Source: Mordavella massiliensis
GTDB lineage: Bacteria > Bacillota > Clostridia > Lachnospirales > Lachnospiraceae
NCBI RefSeq assembly: GCF_016901695.1
Contig: NZ_JACJKS010000002.1
Location: 1-64,000, forward strand
Direction of reading: 5' to 3'
Length of the DNA stretch: 64,000 nt
Shown in pieces: positions 17,621-25,627 of this stretch. Each line of letters begins with the position of its first letter. Position 1 is the stretch's first letter. The notes below the pieces were generated by a model. That model did not search any database. It was not told where the DNA came from and saw only the letters and a list, made by a program, of their open reading frames with translations. Made by a program: the position numbers and the translations under genes.

Positions 17621-18097
17621 ATGAGAGTTGCGATCATTACAGCCAATACGGCAGTTTACAGAGAAAAAGAGGAGGACGCTGCGGGAAAGGTGATCCGGAA
17701 GCTGATCGAGCAGGAGGGGCATACGATCGTCTTCCAGAAGGCGCTCCCCTGTGACAGGACCGTCCTTTCCACGGTGATGCAGCGGATGGCGGACGGGCAT
17801 CTGACGGATCTGATCCTGACGACAGGAGGAGCCGGGTGCAATGCGGGAGACATCACGCCGGAGGCCACCATGGATGTGGTGGAGCGGCCGGTGCCCGGTA
17901 TTCCCGAGGCGATGCGGGCGCACACGATGAAGCTGACAAAGCGGTCCATGCTTAACCGGAGCGCCGCCGGCATCCGGGGAGACGTCCTCATTGTCAACCT
18001 GCCGGGCAAAGCCGGTGCGGTGAAGCAGTGCCTGGAGTATCTGCTGCCTGAGATCACCCATGCAGTGGAAGTGATCCAGAAGGCGCCCAGACAGTAG
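17621..18097 (+). CDS. Molybdopterin biosynthesis protein, MogA/MoaB type
   Basis: A 158-residue MoCF-binding protein that adenylylates molybdopterin before metal insertion. The family marks are TTGGAGCNAGDITPEA (about residues 67-82, the molybdopterin-binding loop) and the C-terminal NLPGKAGAVKQCLEYLLP. Length and shape suit MogA/MoaB better than the larger MoeA. No other molybdenum cofactor gene is nearby; isolated copies like this are frequent in clostridia. It has its own promoter, a GGAGG site, and a 19-base gap to the next gene. Confidence 0.9.
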   Translation: MRVAIITANTAVYREKEEDAAGKVIRKLIEQEGHTIVFQKALPCDRTVLSTVMQRMADGHLTDLILTTGGAGCNAGDITPEATMDVVERPVPGIPEAMRAHTMKLTKRSMLNRSAAGIRGDVLIVNLPGKAGAVKQCLEYLLPEITHAVEVIQKAPRQ

Positions 18098-18116
18098 GAG
18101 CGGTATCGCATCTGCT

Positions 18117-18806
18117 ATGAAGATCACGTATATACAGCACAGCGGGTTTGCCGTGGAGCTGGATGACAGGGTGCTGATCTTTGATTATTACCGGGGAGCG
18201 CTCCCGGAATTTGACCGCGAAAAGGAGGTGTGGGTGTTCGCAAGCCACGCCCACTACGATCATTTTCAGCCGTGCATCTTTGCATGGGCGGAGCGTTTTC
18301 CCCGCATTTTCTATGTCCTTTCCAGTGATATCCGCATCCCGGAGCGGGATGTCTTCCGGATGCGGCCGGGGCAGCAGATCTGCGCCGGGACGGACGGGGG
18401 CCGGATCCGGGTGGAGGCGCTTCGCTCCACAGACGAGGGGGTGGCTTTCCTCGTGCGGACAAAGGAGCGGACCATATATCACGCAGGCGACCTGAACTGG
18501 TGGCACTGGGAGGAGGAGTCAGACCGGTACAACGCCCTGATGGAGAAGGCCTATAAGAAGGAGATCGGAAAGCTGGCCGGCGTGCATATAGACGCGGCTT
18601 TTGTCCCGGTGGATCCAAGACTTGGGGCGCAGTACCACTGGGGACTGGACTGGTTTATGCGTCAGACGGACACGGATCTTGTGTTCCCCATGCACATGCA
18701 GGGACGGTATGATCTCTATGACCGGCTGATGGAGGAGCCAGTGGCAGCCGGCTACCGCGGTAAGATAGCGCACATCACCGGGGAAGGGCAGGTGTTTGCG
18801 GTCTGA
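18117..18806 (+). CDS. MBL-fold hydrolase, UlaG-like
   Basis: A 229-residue metallo-beta-lactamase-fold protein of the UlaG/L-ascorbate-lactonase-like branch. The zinc site H-x-H-x-D-H is at residues 44-49 (HAHYDH) and a further ligand is in [10 protein letters not shown] (Asp near residue 124). The C-terminal FPMHMQG gives another histidine. The natural substrate is unknown; many members are annotated only as MBL hydrolases. It is cotranscribed between moaB/mogA and rnhA with short gaps. Confidence 0.85.
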   Translation: MKITYIQHSGFAVELDDRVLIFDYYRGALPEFDREKEVWVFASHAHYDHFQPCIFAWAERFPRIFYVLSSDIRIPERDVFRMRPGQQICAGTDGGRIRVEALRSTDEGVAFLVRTKERTIYHAGDLNWWHWEEESDRYNALMEKAYKKEIGKLAGVHIDAAFVPVDPRLGAQYHWGLDWFMRQTDTDLVFPMHMQGRYDLYDRLMEEPVAAGYRGKIAHITGEGQVFAV

Positions 18807-18834
18807 GCGCCGCAGCAGACAGGAGACAGTTTTT

Positions 18835-19317
18835 ATGCAGGTAAAGATCTATACAGACGGGGCGGCGAGAGGCAATCCGGACGGGCCGGGCGGCTACGGG
18901 GCCGTCCTTGAATATGTGGACACAAAGGGGCAGCTCCACACAAAGGAGTTGTCCTGCGGATACAGGAAAACGACCAACAACCGGATGGAGCTGATGGCTG
19001 TCATCGCCGCGCTGGAGGCGCTGAACAGGCCGTGCAGCGTGGAAGTCTATTCCGATTCCAAATATGTGGTGGACGCCTTCAACCAGAACTGGATCGGAGG
19101 CTGGATCCGCAAGGGGTGGAAGAGAGGAAAGAACGAGCCGGTGAAGAATGTGGACCTCTGGCAGCGGCTCCTGCAGGCAAAGGAACCCCATCAGGTCCGG
19201 TTTATCTGGGTGAAGGGCCACGACGGGCATCCCCAGAACGAGCGGTGCGACGAGCTGGCAACATCAGCGGCCGACGGGGATGATCTCATCGAGGATGCAG
19301 GGCTTGCGCAGGGATAG
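18835..19317 (+). CDS. rnhA: Ribonuclease HI
   Basis: Degrades RNA in RNA-DNA hybrids. The 160-residue protein has the four catalytic acids of the family: Asp8 in [10 protein letters not shown], Glu52 in NRMELMA, Asp74 in YSDSKYV and Asp139 in NERCDELA, plus the basic-protrusion-like KGWKRG. The start at 18835 is chosen because the protein begins as expected (MQVKIYTDG) after AGGAGAC; the frame also opens at 18796 inside the preceding gene. With rnhB at the left edge, both RNase H types are present in the window. The rnpB promoter lies in its 3' end. Confidence 0.95.
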   Translation: MQVKIYTDGAARGNPDGPGGYGAVLEYVDTKGQLHTKELSCGYRKTTNNRMELMAVIAALEALNRPCSVEVYSDSKYVVDAFNQNWIGGWIRKGWKRGKNEPVKNVDLWQRLLQAKEPHQVRFIWVKGHDGHPQNERCDELATSAADGDDLIEDAGLAQG

Positions 19318-19332
19318 AAAGTGTGGTACAAT
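19304..19332 (+). promoter_or_regulatory. Promoter of RNase P RNA
   Basis: -35 TTGCGC at 19304-19309, 17-base spacer, -10 TACAAT at 19327-19332. The -35 lies within the last codons of rnhA. Confidence 0.7.
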
Positions 19333-19343
19333 CAGTCACCGTG

Positions 19344-19697
19344 AGACCAGGTATGACAGGTGATCGCGGCTGCAGACGCCGAAAGGCAGCAGGTGAGGAA
19401 AGTCCGGGCTTCACAGGGCAGGATGCCGGATAACGTCCGGTGGAGGCGACTCCAAGGCCAGTGCAACAGAAATGTACCGCCGGGGATCTCCCCGGTAAGG
19501 GTGGAAAGGCAGTGTAAGAGACTACCGCCCTCCTGGTAACAGGAGGGGCACATGTAAACCCCATCCGAAGCAAGACCGGATAGAGACAATGCGGCGGCCC
19601 GCCGCGTCTCAGGTTGGTCGCTCGAGCCTGCCGGCGACGGCAGGCCTAGATAGATGATCACCCAACGACATAACCCGGCTTATCGTCATGCCTGGTT
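19344..19697 (+). ncRNA. rnpB: RNase P RNA (bacterial type A)
   Basis: The catalytic RNA that trims 5' leaders of pre-tRNA. The conserved core is readable: GAGGAAAGTCCGGGCT (near 19395), CAGTGCAACAGAAA, GGGTGGAAAGGCAG, and near the 3' end AGATAGATGATCACC with a CCCGGCTTAT tail. Helix P1 closes the molecule: 19346-19357 pairs over 12 bases with 19685-19696. The GTAAACCCC and the extra helices fit the ancestral A type. It is followed by a long palindrome and then a terminator. Confidence 0.95.
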
Positions 19698-19701
19698 TTG
19701 T

Positions 19702-19748
19702 TTAATTCCGGACGTAACACTTTTAAAAAGTGTTACGTCCGGAATTAA
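19702..19748. repeat. 47-nt almost perfect palindrome after rnpB
   Basis: Two 23-base arms, from TTAATTCCGGACGTAACAC plus TTTT, are exact reverse complements around a single central A. It begins five bases past the end of rnpB. It has no T-run at its 3' side, so it is not an ordinary terminator by itself. It could be a processing or stabilising hairpin, or a remnant of a mobile palindromic repeat. Confidence 0.85.
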
Positions 19749-19781
19749 TATAACTGGTGTGTAATTGTGTATGTTTATGCG

Positions 19782-19811
19782 AAAAAAGACTGTATTTGCA
19801 GTCTTTTTTTT
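19782..19811 (+). terminator. Terminator downstream of rnpB
   Basis: Stem AAAAAAGACTG / CAGTCTTTTTT with a 6-base loop and an extended T-run. The stretch 19812-19880 holds no gene; only short GC-rich inverted repeats are visible there. Confidence 0.85.
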
Positions 19812-19992
19812 GTTAGGCCAAGGGCCTGTTTTCTGGCCTGGAGTTTTTCGGGTTCCGAAAAATGGAGGGGCAGAAAACCAAAAAACCACTTGCTATGCAA
19901 GTGGATAAGGATGCTTCAGCTTACAGAAAAACCTCCAATGTTATAATTAATGCAGGTTCGCCAACCGCATTAAAAACAAAGGAGGTATCCAT

Positions 19993-20463
19993 ATGGATAG
20001 TAATAGTTTATCACATACCCGATGGAATTGTAAGTATCATATAGTTTTTGCACCGAAGTATAGAAGAAAAGTAGCATATGGAAAAATAAAACAGGATATA
20101 GCCAATATCCTAAGTATGTTATGCAAGAGGAAAGGTGTAAAAATCATAGAAGCAGAGATATGTCCAGATCACGTTCATATGCTGATAGAAATTCCGCCAA
20201 GCATGAGTGTATCGTATTTTATAGGGTATCTGAAAGGGAAAAGTACACTAATGATATTCGAACGGCATGCCAATTTGAAATACAAATATGGGAACCGACA
20301 TTTCTGGTGTAGAGGATACTACGTAGATACGGTAGGGAAAAATGCGAAGAAAATAGAGGAATATATAGCCAATCAGCTACAGGAAGATCTGGAATACGAT
20401 CAAATGACACTGAAAGAGTATATAGACCCGTTCACGGGTGAGCCAGTAAAGCAAAACAGATAA
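19993..20463 (+). CDS. tnpA: IS200/IS605-family Y1 transposase TnpA
   Basis: A 156-residue HUH single-strand DNA transposase that excises and inserts the element as a circle. The metal-binding pair is H60-V-H62 (HVHMLIE), and the nucleophile is most likely Tyr124 in the EEYIANQ helix. The GYYVDTVG strand and N-terminal KYHIVFAPKYRR are characteristic. The gene is full length and uninterrupted, so the copy may be active. AAAGGAGG stands 9 bases before the ATG. GC content and codon choice (ATA, AGA, AAA) differ sharply from neighbours. Confidence 0.93.
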   Translation: MDSNSLSHTRWNCKYHIVFAPKYRRKVAYGKIKQDIANILSMLCKRKGVKIIEAEICPDHVHMLIEIPPSMSVSYFIGYLKGKSTLMIFERHANLKYKYGNRHFWCRGYYVDTVGKNAKKIEEYIANQLQEDLEYDQMTLKEYIDPFTGEPVKQNR

Positions 20464-20466
20464 GGA

Positions 20467-20565
20467 GAGCCCTTTAGGGCTCAAGTAAGGAAATGATGTT
20501 GCGATTGGCGAACCAAATCGATGAGTCTTTAGACTCCAGTGCCGGTAAAAGACCCTTATAGGGTC
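20467..20565 (+). repeat. Three short hairpins in the 3' part of the IS element
   Basis: GAGCCC-TTTA-GGGCTC (20467-20482), GAGTC-TTTA-GACTC (20523-20536) and GACCC-TTATA-GGGTC (20551-20565) follow the transposase gene. They share the same small-loop layout and differ only in compensating arm bases. With the right-end hairpin they form a series of four. Confidence 0.7.
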
Positions 20566-20661
20566 AAAGCAAGCCACCGGCTAAGCCGGTGGTCTTGACT
20601 TGCATAAAAGAACTGTCATGGTGCAGATTGCACAAAATCGGGGTGAGGAATATGGTAGAGG

Positions 20662-20732
20662 TGTCAATTGACAAAAAAATAACGATAAGATATATTAAAA
20701 TCAATAGTTAGACTATAGTTCAAACGATAGTT
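20662..20732 (+). promoter_or_regulatory. Promoter and operator-like repeats of the hyp operon
   Basis: A near-consensus promoter, -35 TTGACA at 20668-20673, 17-base spacer, -10 TATATT at 20691-20696. The -35 is half of the perfect palindrome TGTCAATTGACA (20662-20673). Just past the expected transcript start there are three copies of ATAGTT at 20704, 20715 and 20727, spaced 11 and 12 bases, which is about one helical turn. This looks like a regulator site, possibly for the TetR protein downstream; that link is inference. Confidence 0.65.
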
Positions 20733-20771
20733 TATAGTGCGCGTGTGGAAACAGCGGGGTGAGTGAATGTG

Positions 20772-21680
20772 ATGAAGAATATAACAAACATACAGAAGTT
20801 TTCTGTTCATGATGGCGATGGGATACGTACAACCGTGTTTTTTAAAGGATGTCCCCTGAAGTGCGAGTGGTGTCATAATCCGGAGACTCAGAGATTTGAA
20901 AAAGAGATGCAGGTAGACCGTGAAAAATGTACCGGCTGCGGGACCTGTCAGGCGGTCTGCCCGTCAGGCGCGCTCCATATAGAGGACGGCCAGCCTGTTC
21001 TGGACACGGGCGCATGCGTGCTCTGCGGGAAATGCGTGAATTTCTGTCCGGCAGGGGTCCGGGAGATCGTGGGGCAGGAGTATTCAGTCAAAGAACTGAG
21101 CCGGGAACTGATGAAGGACCAGATGTTCTATGAGGAGTCCGGCGGCGGGGTGACTTTTTCCGGCGGCGAAGTGATGGCTATGGATATGGAATTTATCCTT
21201 GCTGCGGCCAGAGAACTGAAGAAGCAGGATGTGACACTCACGATAGACACATGCGGCTACGTGCCTTACGAGCGGTTTCAGGAGCTCCTCCCCTATGTGG
21301 ACACCTTTCTCTATGATGTGAAGGTGATGGACCCGGAGCTTCACAAGAAATACATCGGGACAGACAACCGGCTGATCCTTGAGAATCTGGTCCGCCTTGC
21401 GCGGGACGGGGCAAGGATCTACATCCGGATCCCCACGGTGAAGGAAGTCAACGGAAACGCCGGGAATATGCGGGAAACCATCGCGTTTCTCCAGGAGCAT
21501 GATATCCATCCGGCACAGATCAACCTGCTGCCCTACCACGATACAGGGAGCGGGAAGTATCGCAAGCTGGATATGGAATATAAAGGCACAGACCTGCACG
21601 CGCCGGACAGAGAAGAGATGGAGGCGCTTGCCGCTCTTTTCGTGGAGGCAGGTTTCAAAAACACCAAAATAGGAGGGTAA
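20772..21680 (+). CDS. hypE: Glycyl-radical activating enzyme for hydroxyproline dehydratase (HypE)
   Basis: Radical SAM enzyme that installs the glycyl radical on its partner dehydratase. The cluster motif C-x3-C-x2-C is Cys27, Cys31, Cys34 (CPLKCEWC). Two extra ferredoxin motifs, CTGCGTCQAVCP and CVLCGKCVNFCP, follow, as in activators of this group. FSGGE and the TCGY segment are also visible. Among close start codons (GTG 20763, GTG 20769, ATG 20772) the ATG is chosen because GGGGTGAG lies 8 bases upstream. It is four bases from hypD, and the assignment as HypE rests on that neighbour. Confidence 0.9.
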   Translation: MKNITNIQKFSVHDGDGIRTTVFFKGCPLKCEWCHNPETQRFEKEMQVDREKCTGCGTCQAVCPSGALHIEDGQPVLDTGACVLCGKCVNFCPAGVREIVGQEYSVKELSRELMKDQMFYEESGGGVTFSGGEVMAMDMEFILAAARELKKQDVTLTIDTCGYVPYERFQELLPYVDTFLYDVKVMDPELHKKYIGTDNRLILENLVRLARDGARIYIRIPTVKEVNGNAGNMRETIAFLQEHDIHPAQINLLPYHDTGSGKYRKLDMEYKGTDLHAPDREEMEALAALFVEAGFKNTKIGG

Positions 21681-21684
21681 AAAG

Positions 21685-24063
21685 ATGGCAAAACTGCGGG
21701 GCATGAATGAAAGGATCCAGAAGCTCAGAGAGATCAGCGTGAACACACCTGTTCATATTGATCTGGAGAGGGCGAAGATCGAGACAGACTTCTACAAAGC
21801 GAACGATGGGAAATATTCCATTCCGGTCATGAGGGCCATGACGCTGAAAGAATATTTTTCAAAAAAGACATTGTATCTCGGAGACGGGGAGCTGATCGTC
21901 GGTGAGAAGGGAAAAGATCCCCAGGCTTCCCCCACATTCCCGGAGCTGTGCTGCCACAGTGAGGAGGACATGATCGTCATGAGCGAGAGGGAACTGGTGT
22001 CTTTCAAGACGACAGAGGAGGACCGGAAGCTCCAGAGAGAAGAGATCATCCCCTACTGGACCGGGCGCAGCATGCGTGAAAAGCTTCTTTCCCGGATGAC
22101 CCAGGAGTGGCATGACTGTTACGAGGCCGGCATGTTTACCGAGTTCATGGAACAGAGAGGACCGGGCCACACATGCGGCGGCGAGCAGGTGTTTACGACC
22201 GGATACATGGAGTACAAAGAGAAGATCAAAAAGACCATGGACGCCCTGGACTACATGAACGATCCGGACGCTGTCGATAAATGCGAGGAGCTCAAAGCCA
22301 TGGATATCGCCTGCGATGCGGTGATCATCCTGGGCGAGCGCTATCACAAACTGGCCCTTGAGATGGCGGAAAAGGAGACAGATGAGACGAGGAAGGCCGA
22401 GCTTTTGCAGATTGCTGCGAACCTGGAAGTAGTTCCGGCCCACAAGCCTCAGACATACTGGCAGGCGATCCAGCTCTACTGGTTTACCCACCTTGCGGTC
22501 ACCACAGAGCTCAATCCATGGGATGCTTTCAGTCCGGGCAGACTGGACCAGCATCTGTATCCGTACTATGAAAGAGATGTGGAGGCGGGCATCCTGGACG
22601 ATGAGAAAGCCCTTGAGCTGCTGGAGTGCCTGTGGGTGAAATTCTACAACCAGCCGGCGCCCGTAAAGGTTGGCATCACGCTGAAGGAGAGCGCCACCTA
22701 CACGGATTTTGCGAACATCAATACAGGCGGCGTGACGCCGGACGGGCGCAACGGAGTCAACAATGTCAGCTATCTGATCCTGGACTGCATGGATGAGATG
22801 AAGCTGGTACAGCCAAACTCAAACGTGACCATCAGCAAGAAGACGCCCGCCAAATTCCTGAAGAGAGCCTGTGAGATTTCAAGAAAAGGCTGGGGGCAGC
22901 CTGCATTTTACAATACAGAAGCCCAGATCATGGAGCTTGTCAATGCGGGGAAGAAGCTGGAGGACGCCCGCCGCGGCGGCTCATCCGGCTGTGTGGAGAC
23001 AGGCGCATGGGGAAGCGAGGCCTATATCCTGACCGGCTACCTGAATATCCCAAAGGTATTCCAGCTCACACTGTTTAACGGATTCGACCAGTACAGCGGA
23101 AAGCAGATCGGCCTGAAACTTGGCTATGCGAAAGACTTTAAGACTTATGACGAGCTCTGGACAGCCTTTAAGAAGCAGCTGGAGCACATTGTGGACGTGA
23201 AGATCCGCGGCAACAATGTGATCGAGGAGCTGTACGCCCGGGAGATGCCGGCTCCCTGCCTGTCCGTCGTGACAAACGACTGTATCTCCAACGCAAAGGA
23301 CTACAACGCGGGAGGCGCAAGATACAACACGAACTACATCCAGGGTGTGGGGATCGGCACCGTGACTGACTGTCTCGCAGCTGTGAAATACAATGTCTAC
23401 GACAAGAAAAACTTTACCATGGAAGAGCTGATCGAGGCCATGGAGCATGACTATGAAGGATATGATTCCATTTACCGCATGGTACATGACAGAACGCCCA
23501 AATACGGCAATGACGACGACTATGCTGACAGCATCATGCAGGATGTGTTTGAACTTTACAGAAGCACCATCACGGGACGCCCGAACATGAAGGGCGGAAA
23601 GTATGGCGTGGATATGCTGCCTACCACATGTCATGTGTACTTCGGCGATGTGATCCTGGCCACACCGAACGGAAGAAAGGCTCACAAGCCGGTGTCAGAA
23701 GGTATTTCCCCGGAGAAATCCGCAGACACGAACGGCCCCACAGCCGTGATCAAGTCCTGTTCCAAGATGGATCACCTGGCAACTGCCGGCACACTCCTGA
23801 ACCAGAAGTTTACGCCGGATGTGGTGGCAGGCGAGGAGGGGCTGAACAATATGTCCAGCCTGATCCGTTCCTACTTTGCCATGGACGGGCATCATATCCA
23901 GTTTAACGTTGTGGACCGCCAGACTTTGATCAATGCCCAGAAGCATCCGGACGACTACAAGGATCTGATCGTCCGCGTAGCAGGGTACAGTGACTTCTTC
24001 CGCAACCTGGACAAACCGCTTCAGGACGAGATCATCAACCGGACAGAGCAGTCTTTCAATTAA
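21685..24063 (+). CDS. hypD: trans-4-hydroxy-L-proline dehydratase (glycyl radical enzyme)
   Basis: Dehydrates trans-4-hydroxyproline to (S)-1-pyrroline-5-carboxylate by radical chemistry, letting anaerobes use collagen-derived hydroxyproline. The 792-residue protein matches the recalled C. difficile HypD over its whole length. The catalytic Cys436 and Glu438 sit in SSGCVETG, and the glycyl radical residue is Gly767 in RVAGYSD near the C-terminus. GPGHTCGG and NAGGARYNTNYIQGVG are shared with that enzyme. The downstream proC consumes its product, which strongly supports HypD over other glycyl radical enzymes such as glycerol or choline types. Confidence 0.93.
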   Translation: MAKLRGMNERIQKLREISVNTPVHIDLERAKIETDFYKANDGKYSIPVMRAMTLKEYFSKKTLYLGDGELIVGEKGKDPQASPTFPELCCHSEEDMIVMSERELVSFKTTEEDRKLQREEIIPYWTGRSMREKLLSRMTQEWHDCYEAGMFTEFMEQRGPGHTCGGEQVFTTGYMEYKEKIKKTMDALDYMNDPDAVDKCEELKAMDIACDAVIILGERYHKLALEMAEKETDETRKAELLQIAANLEVVPAHKPQTYWQAIQLYWFTHLAVTTELNPWDAFSPGRLDQHLYPYYERDVEAGILDDEKALELLECLWVKFYNQPAPVKVGITLKESATYTDFANINTGGVTPDGRNGVNNVSYLILDCMDEMKLVQPNSNVTISKKTPAKFLKRACEISRKGWGQPAFYNTEAQIMELVNAGKKLEDARRGGSSGCVETGAWGSEAYILTGYLNIPKVFQLTLFNGFDQYSGKQIGLKLGYAKDFKTYDELWTAFKKQLEHIVDVKIRGNNVIEELYAREMPAPCLSVVTNDCISNAKDYNAGGARYNTNYIQGVGIGTVTDCLAAVKYNVYDKKNFTMEELIEAMEHDYEGYDSIYRMVHDRTPKYGNDDDYADSIMQDVFELYRSTITGRPNMKGGKYGVDMLPTTCHVYFGDVILATPNGRKAHKPVSEGISPEKSADTNGPTAVIKSCSKMDHLATAGTLLNQKFTPDVVAGEEGLNNMSSLIRSYFAMDGHHIQFNVVDRQTLINAQKHPDDYKDLIVRVAGYSDFFRNLDKPLQDEIINRTEQSFN

Positions 24064-24073
24064 GGAGGAGAAG

Positions 24074-24871
24074 ATGATGAAACTTGGATTTATCGGGACA
24101 GGGAACATGGCTGCAGCCATGATGGGCGGCATCATCAAAAACAGGATCGCCGCGCCGGAGGAGATCATCGGATCCGACCCCTTTGCGCCCGGCCGGGAGA
24201 GAGTAAAAGAAAAGTACGGTATCCGGGTGACCGGGGACAACAGGGAAGTTGTGAGAGATGCCGATGTTGTCATTCTCTCTGTGAAACCGCAGTTCTATGC
24301 GGATGTGATCGCCGGGATCCGGGACGATGTGACGGACAGCCATCTCATCATCACCATCGCGCCAGGCAAGACGCTGGCCTGGCTGGAGGAGCAGTTTGGG
24401 AAACCGGTGAAGATCGTGCGCACCATGCCGAATACGCCGGCCATGGTGGGAGAGGGCATGACCGGAGCCTGCAGAAATGCCTGTGTGACGGACGGGGAGA
24501 TGGAGAAGGCGCTGGCCATCTTAAATGGATTTGGGAAGGCGGAAGTGATCCCGGAGCGCATGATGGATGCGGTTGTGGCTGTCAGCGGCAGTTCCCCGGC
24601 CTATGTCTTCATGCTGATCGAGGCCATGGCGGACGCGGCTGTATCCGGCGGCATGCCCCGCAGTCAGGCATATAAATTCGCCGCCCAGGCAGTGCTCGGG
24701 AGTGCGAAGATGGTGCTTGAGACCGGAAAACATCCGGGGGAGCTCAAAGACATGGTATGCTCCCCGGCCGGGACAACCATAGAGGCTGTCCGGGTACTGG
24801 AGGAAAGAGGCTTCCGAAGCGCCATTTTCGAGGCCATGAAAGCGTGCGAGGAGATATCAAAGAGCCTGTAA
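24074..24871 (+). CDS. proC: Pyrroline-5-carboxylate reductase
   Basis: Reduces the pyrroline-5-carboxylate made by HypD to proline with NAD(P)H, completing hydroxyproline to proline conversion. The 265-residue protein has the dinucleotide loop GFIGTGNMAAAM at the N-terminus, the VKP segment, the RTMPNTPAMVG motif, and the C-terminal family signature around SGGMPRSQAYKFAAQAVLGSAKM and GTT. AGGAGG lies 5 bases before the ATG at 24074; the adjacent ATG at 24077 is an alternative. A longer frame from 23990 lies inside hypD. It starts 10 bases after hypD and ends at a strong terminator. Confidence 0.95.
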   Translation: MMKLGFIGTGNMAAAMMGGIIKNRIAAPEEIIGSDPFAPGRERVKEKYGIRVTGDNREVVRDADVVILSVKPQFYADVIAGIRDDVTDSHLIITIAPGKTLAWLEEQFGKPVKIVRTMPNTPAMVGEGMTGACRNACVTDGEMEKALAILNGFGKAEVIPERMMDAVVAVSGSSPAYVFMLIEAMADAAVSGGMPRSQAYKFAAQAVLGSAKMVLETGKHPGELKDMVCSPAGTTIEAVRVLEERGFRSAIFEAMKACEEISKSL

Positions 24872-24890
24872 AAAGAAAACAGATGACATG

Positions 24891-24930
24891 CGGGACAGAG
24901 GTTTTCATTTTCCTCTGTCCCGTTTTGTGT
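24891..24930 (+). terminator. Terminator of the hyp operon
   Basis: Stem of 11 bp, CGGGACAGAGG / CCTCTGTCCCG, 10-base loop, then TTTTGTGTT. It separates proC from the TetR gene. Confidence 0.88.
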
Positions 24931-24978
24931 TAAAATGGAGAAAGTATAGTAAGGAAAAAAGGTGGAAGGGACGGGACT

Positions 24979-25572
24979 ATGGAGAAGACAGAGGAAAAGA
25001 GAAGCGTGAAGAGCAGGATCATCGCAGCTGCCTGGGAACTGTTCCGGGACAAGGGATTTGCAGGGACGACGGTGGATGATATCATAGAAAAGTCCGGCAC
25101 GTCCAAGGGATCCTTTTACTACTACTTCAGCGCTAAAGACGAGCTTTTGAATACTTTGGCGGATATGCTGGACGACTACTACGGGGAGCTGGAGAAGAAA
25201 CTGGACCCCGGCACGGACTGTTTTGAGAAGCTTCTTTACCTGAACCGGGAAATGCACGACATGATGGAGAAGAATGTCAGCATGGAACTTTTGGCCTCCC
25301 TCTACTCCACCCAGCTGGCAGCGCAGGGTGCGAGCCGGCTTCTCAACGAGAACCGCAAGTACTACAAGCTGCTGTCCGGGATCGTGGAGGAAGGGCAGAA
25401 GCGGGGGGAGATCCGCGCAGATGTGCCGATCCGCGCGGTTGTAAAGTATTACTCCATGTGCGAGAGGGCGCTCGTGACGGAATGGTGTCTCGGAAAAGGG
25501 AGCGATTCGCTGGGAGAGTACAGCAGGGAGTACTTTCCTGTGATGATGGAGCATTTCAGGGGCAGGAAATAA
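24979..25572 (+). CDS. TetR/AcrR family transcriptional regulator
   Basis: A 197-residue repressor-type protein. The N-terminal helix-turn-helix is textbook: IIAAAWELFRDKGFAGTTVDDI then TSKGSFYYYFSAKDEL (about residues 14-55). The C-terminal ligand domain is helical and not diagnostic. A -10-like TATAGT at 24945-24950 lies between the hyp terminator and the gene, so it is probably transcribed alone. Its place directly after proC suggests, but does not prove, control of the hyp operon. TetR ligands cannot be read from sequence. Confidence 0.9.
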   Translation: MEKTEEKRSVKSRIIAAAWELFRDKGFAGTTVDDIIEKSGTSKGSFYYYFSAKDELLNTLADMLDDYYGELEKKLDPGTDCFEKLLYLNREMHDMMEKNVSMELLASLYSTQLAAQGASRLLNENRKYYKLLSGIVEEGQKRGEIRADVPIRAVVKYYSMCERALVTEWCLGKGSDSLGEYSREYFPVMMEHFRGRK

Positions 25573-25574
25573 AA

Positions 25575-25615
25575 AGGGGACAGAAGCAGCTTTTGCCGCG
25601 TCTGTCCCTCTTTTG
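25575..25615. terminator. Terminator between convergent tetR and pyrI
   Basis: Stem GGGACAGA (25577-25584) / TCTGTCCC (25601-25608) with a 16-base loop and TCTTTT after it. Confidence 0.7.
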
Positions 25616-25627
25616 TCTGAAGGCCTC

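Larger units (their letters stand above)
19875..20605 (+). mobile_element. IS200-like insertion element (IS200/IS605 family)
   Basis: A compact element with one transposase gene and no tnpB. Subterminal hairpins typical of the family are present: CCACTTGC-TAT-GCAAGTGG at 19886-19904 on the left and CCACCGGCT-A-AGCCGGTGG at 20574-20592 on the right. Ten-base inverted copies of GGTTCGCCAA flank the gene (19955-19964 and 20505-20514). The sequence is visibly richer in A and T than the chromosome on both sides, which suggests recent transfer. The outer ends are approximate because such elements have no terminal inverted repeats or target duplication. Confidence 0.8.

Noticed and set aside
19875-20605. 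TnpB/guide RNA (omega RNA) system with the IS element
   Set aside because: Only the Y1 transposase is present; no RuvC-type TnpB gene or remnant lies within the element or next to it.
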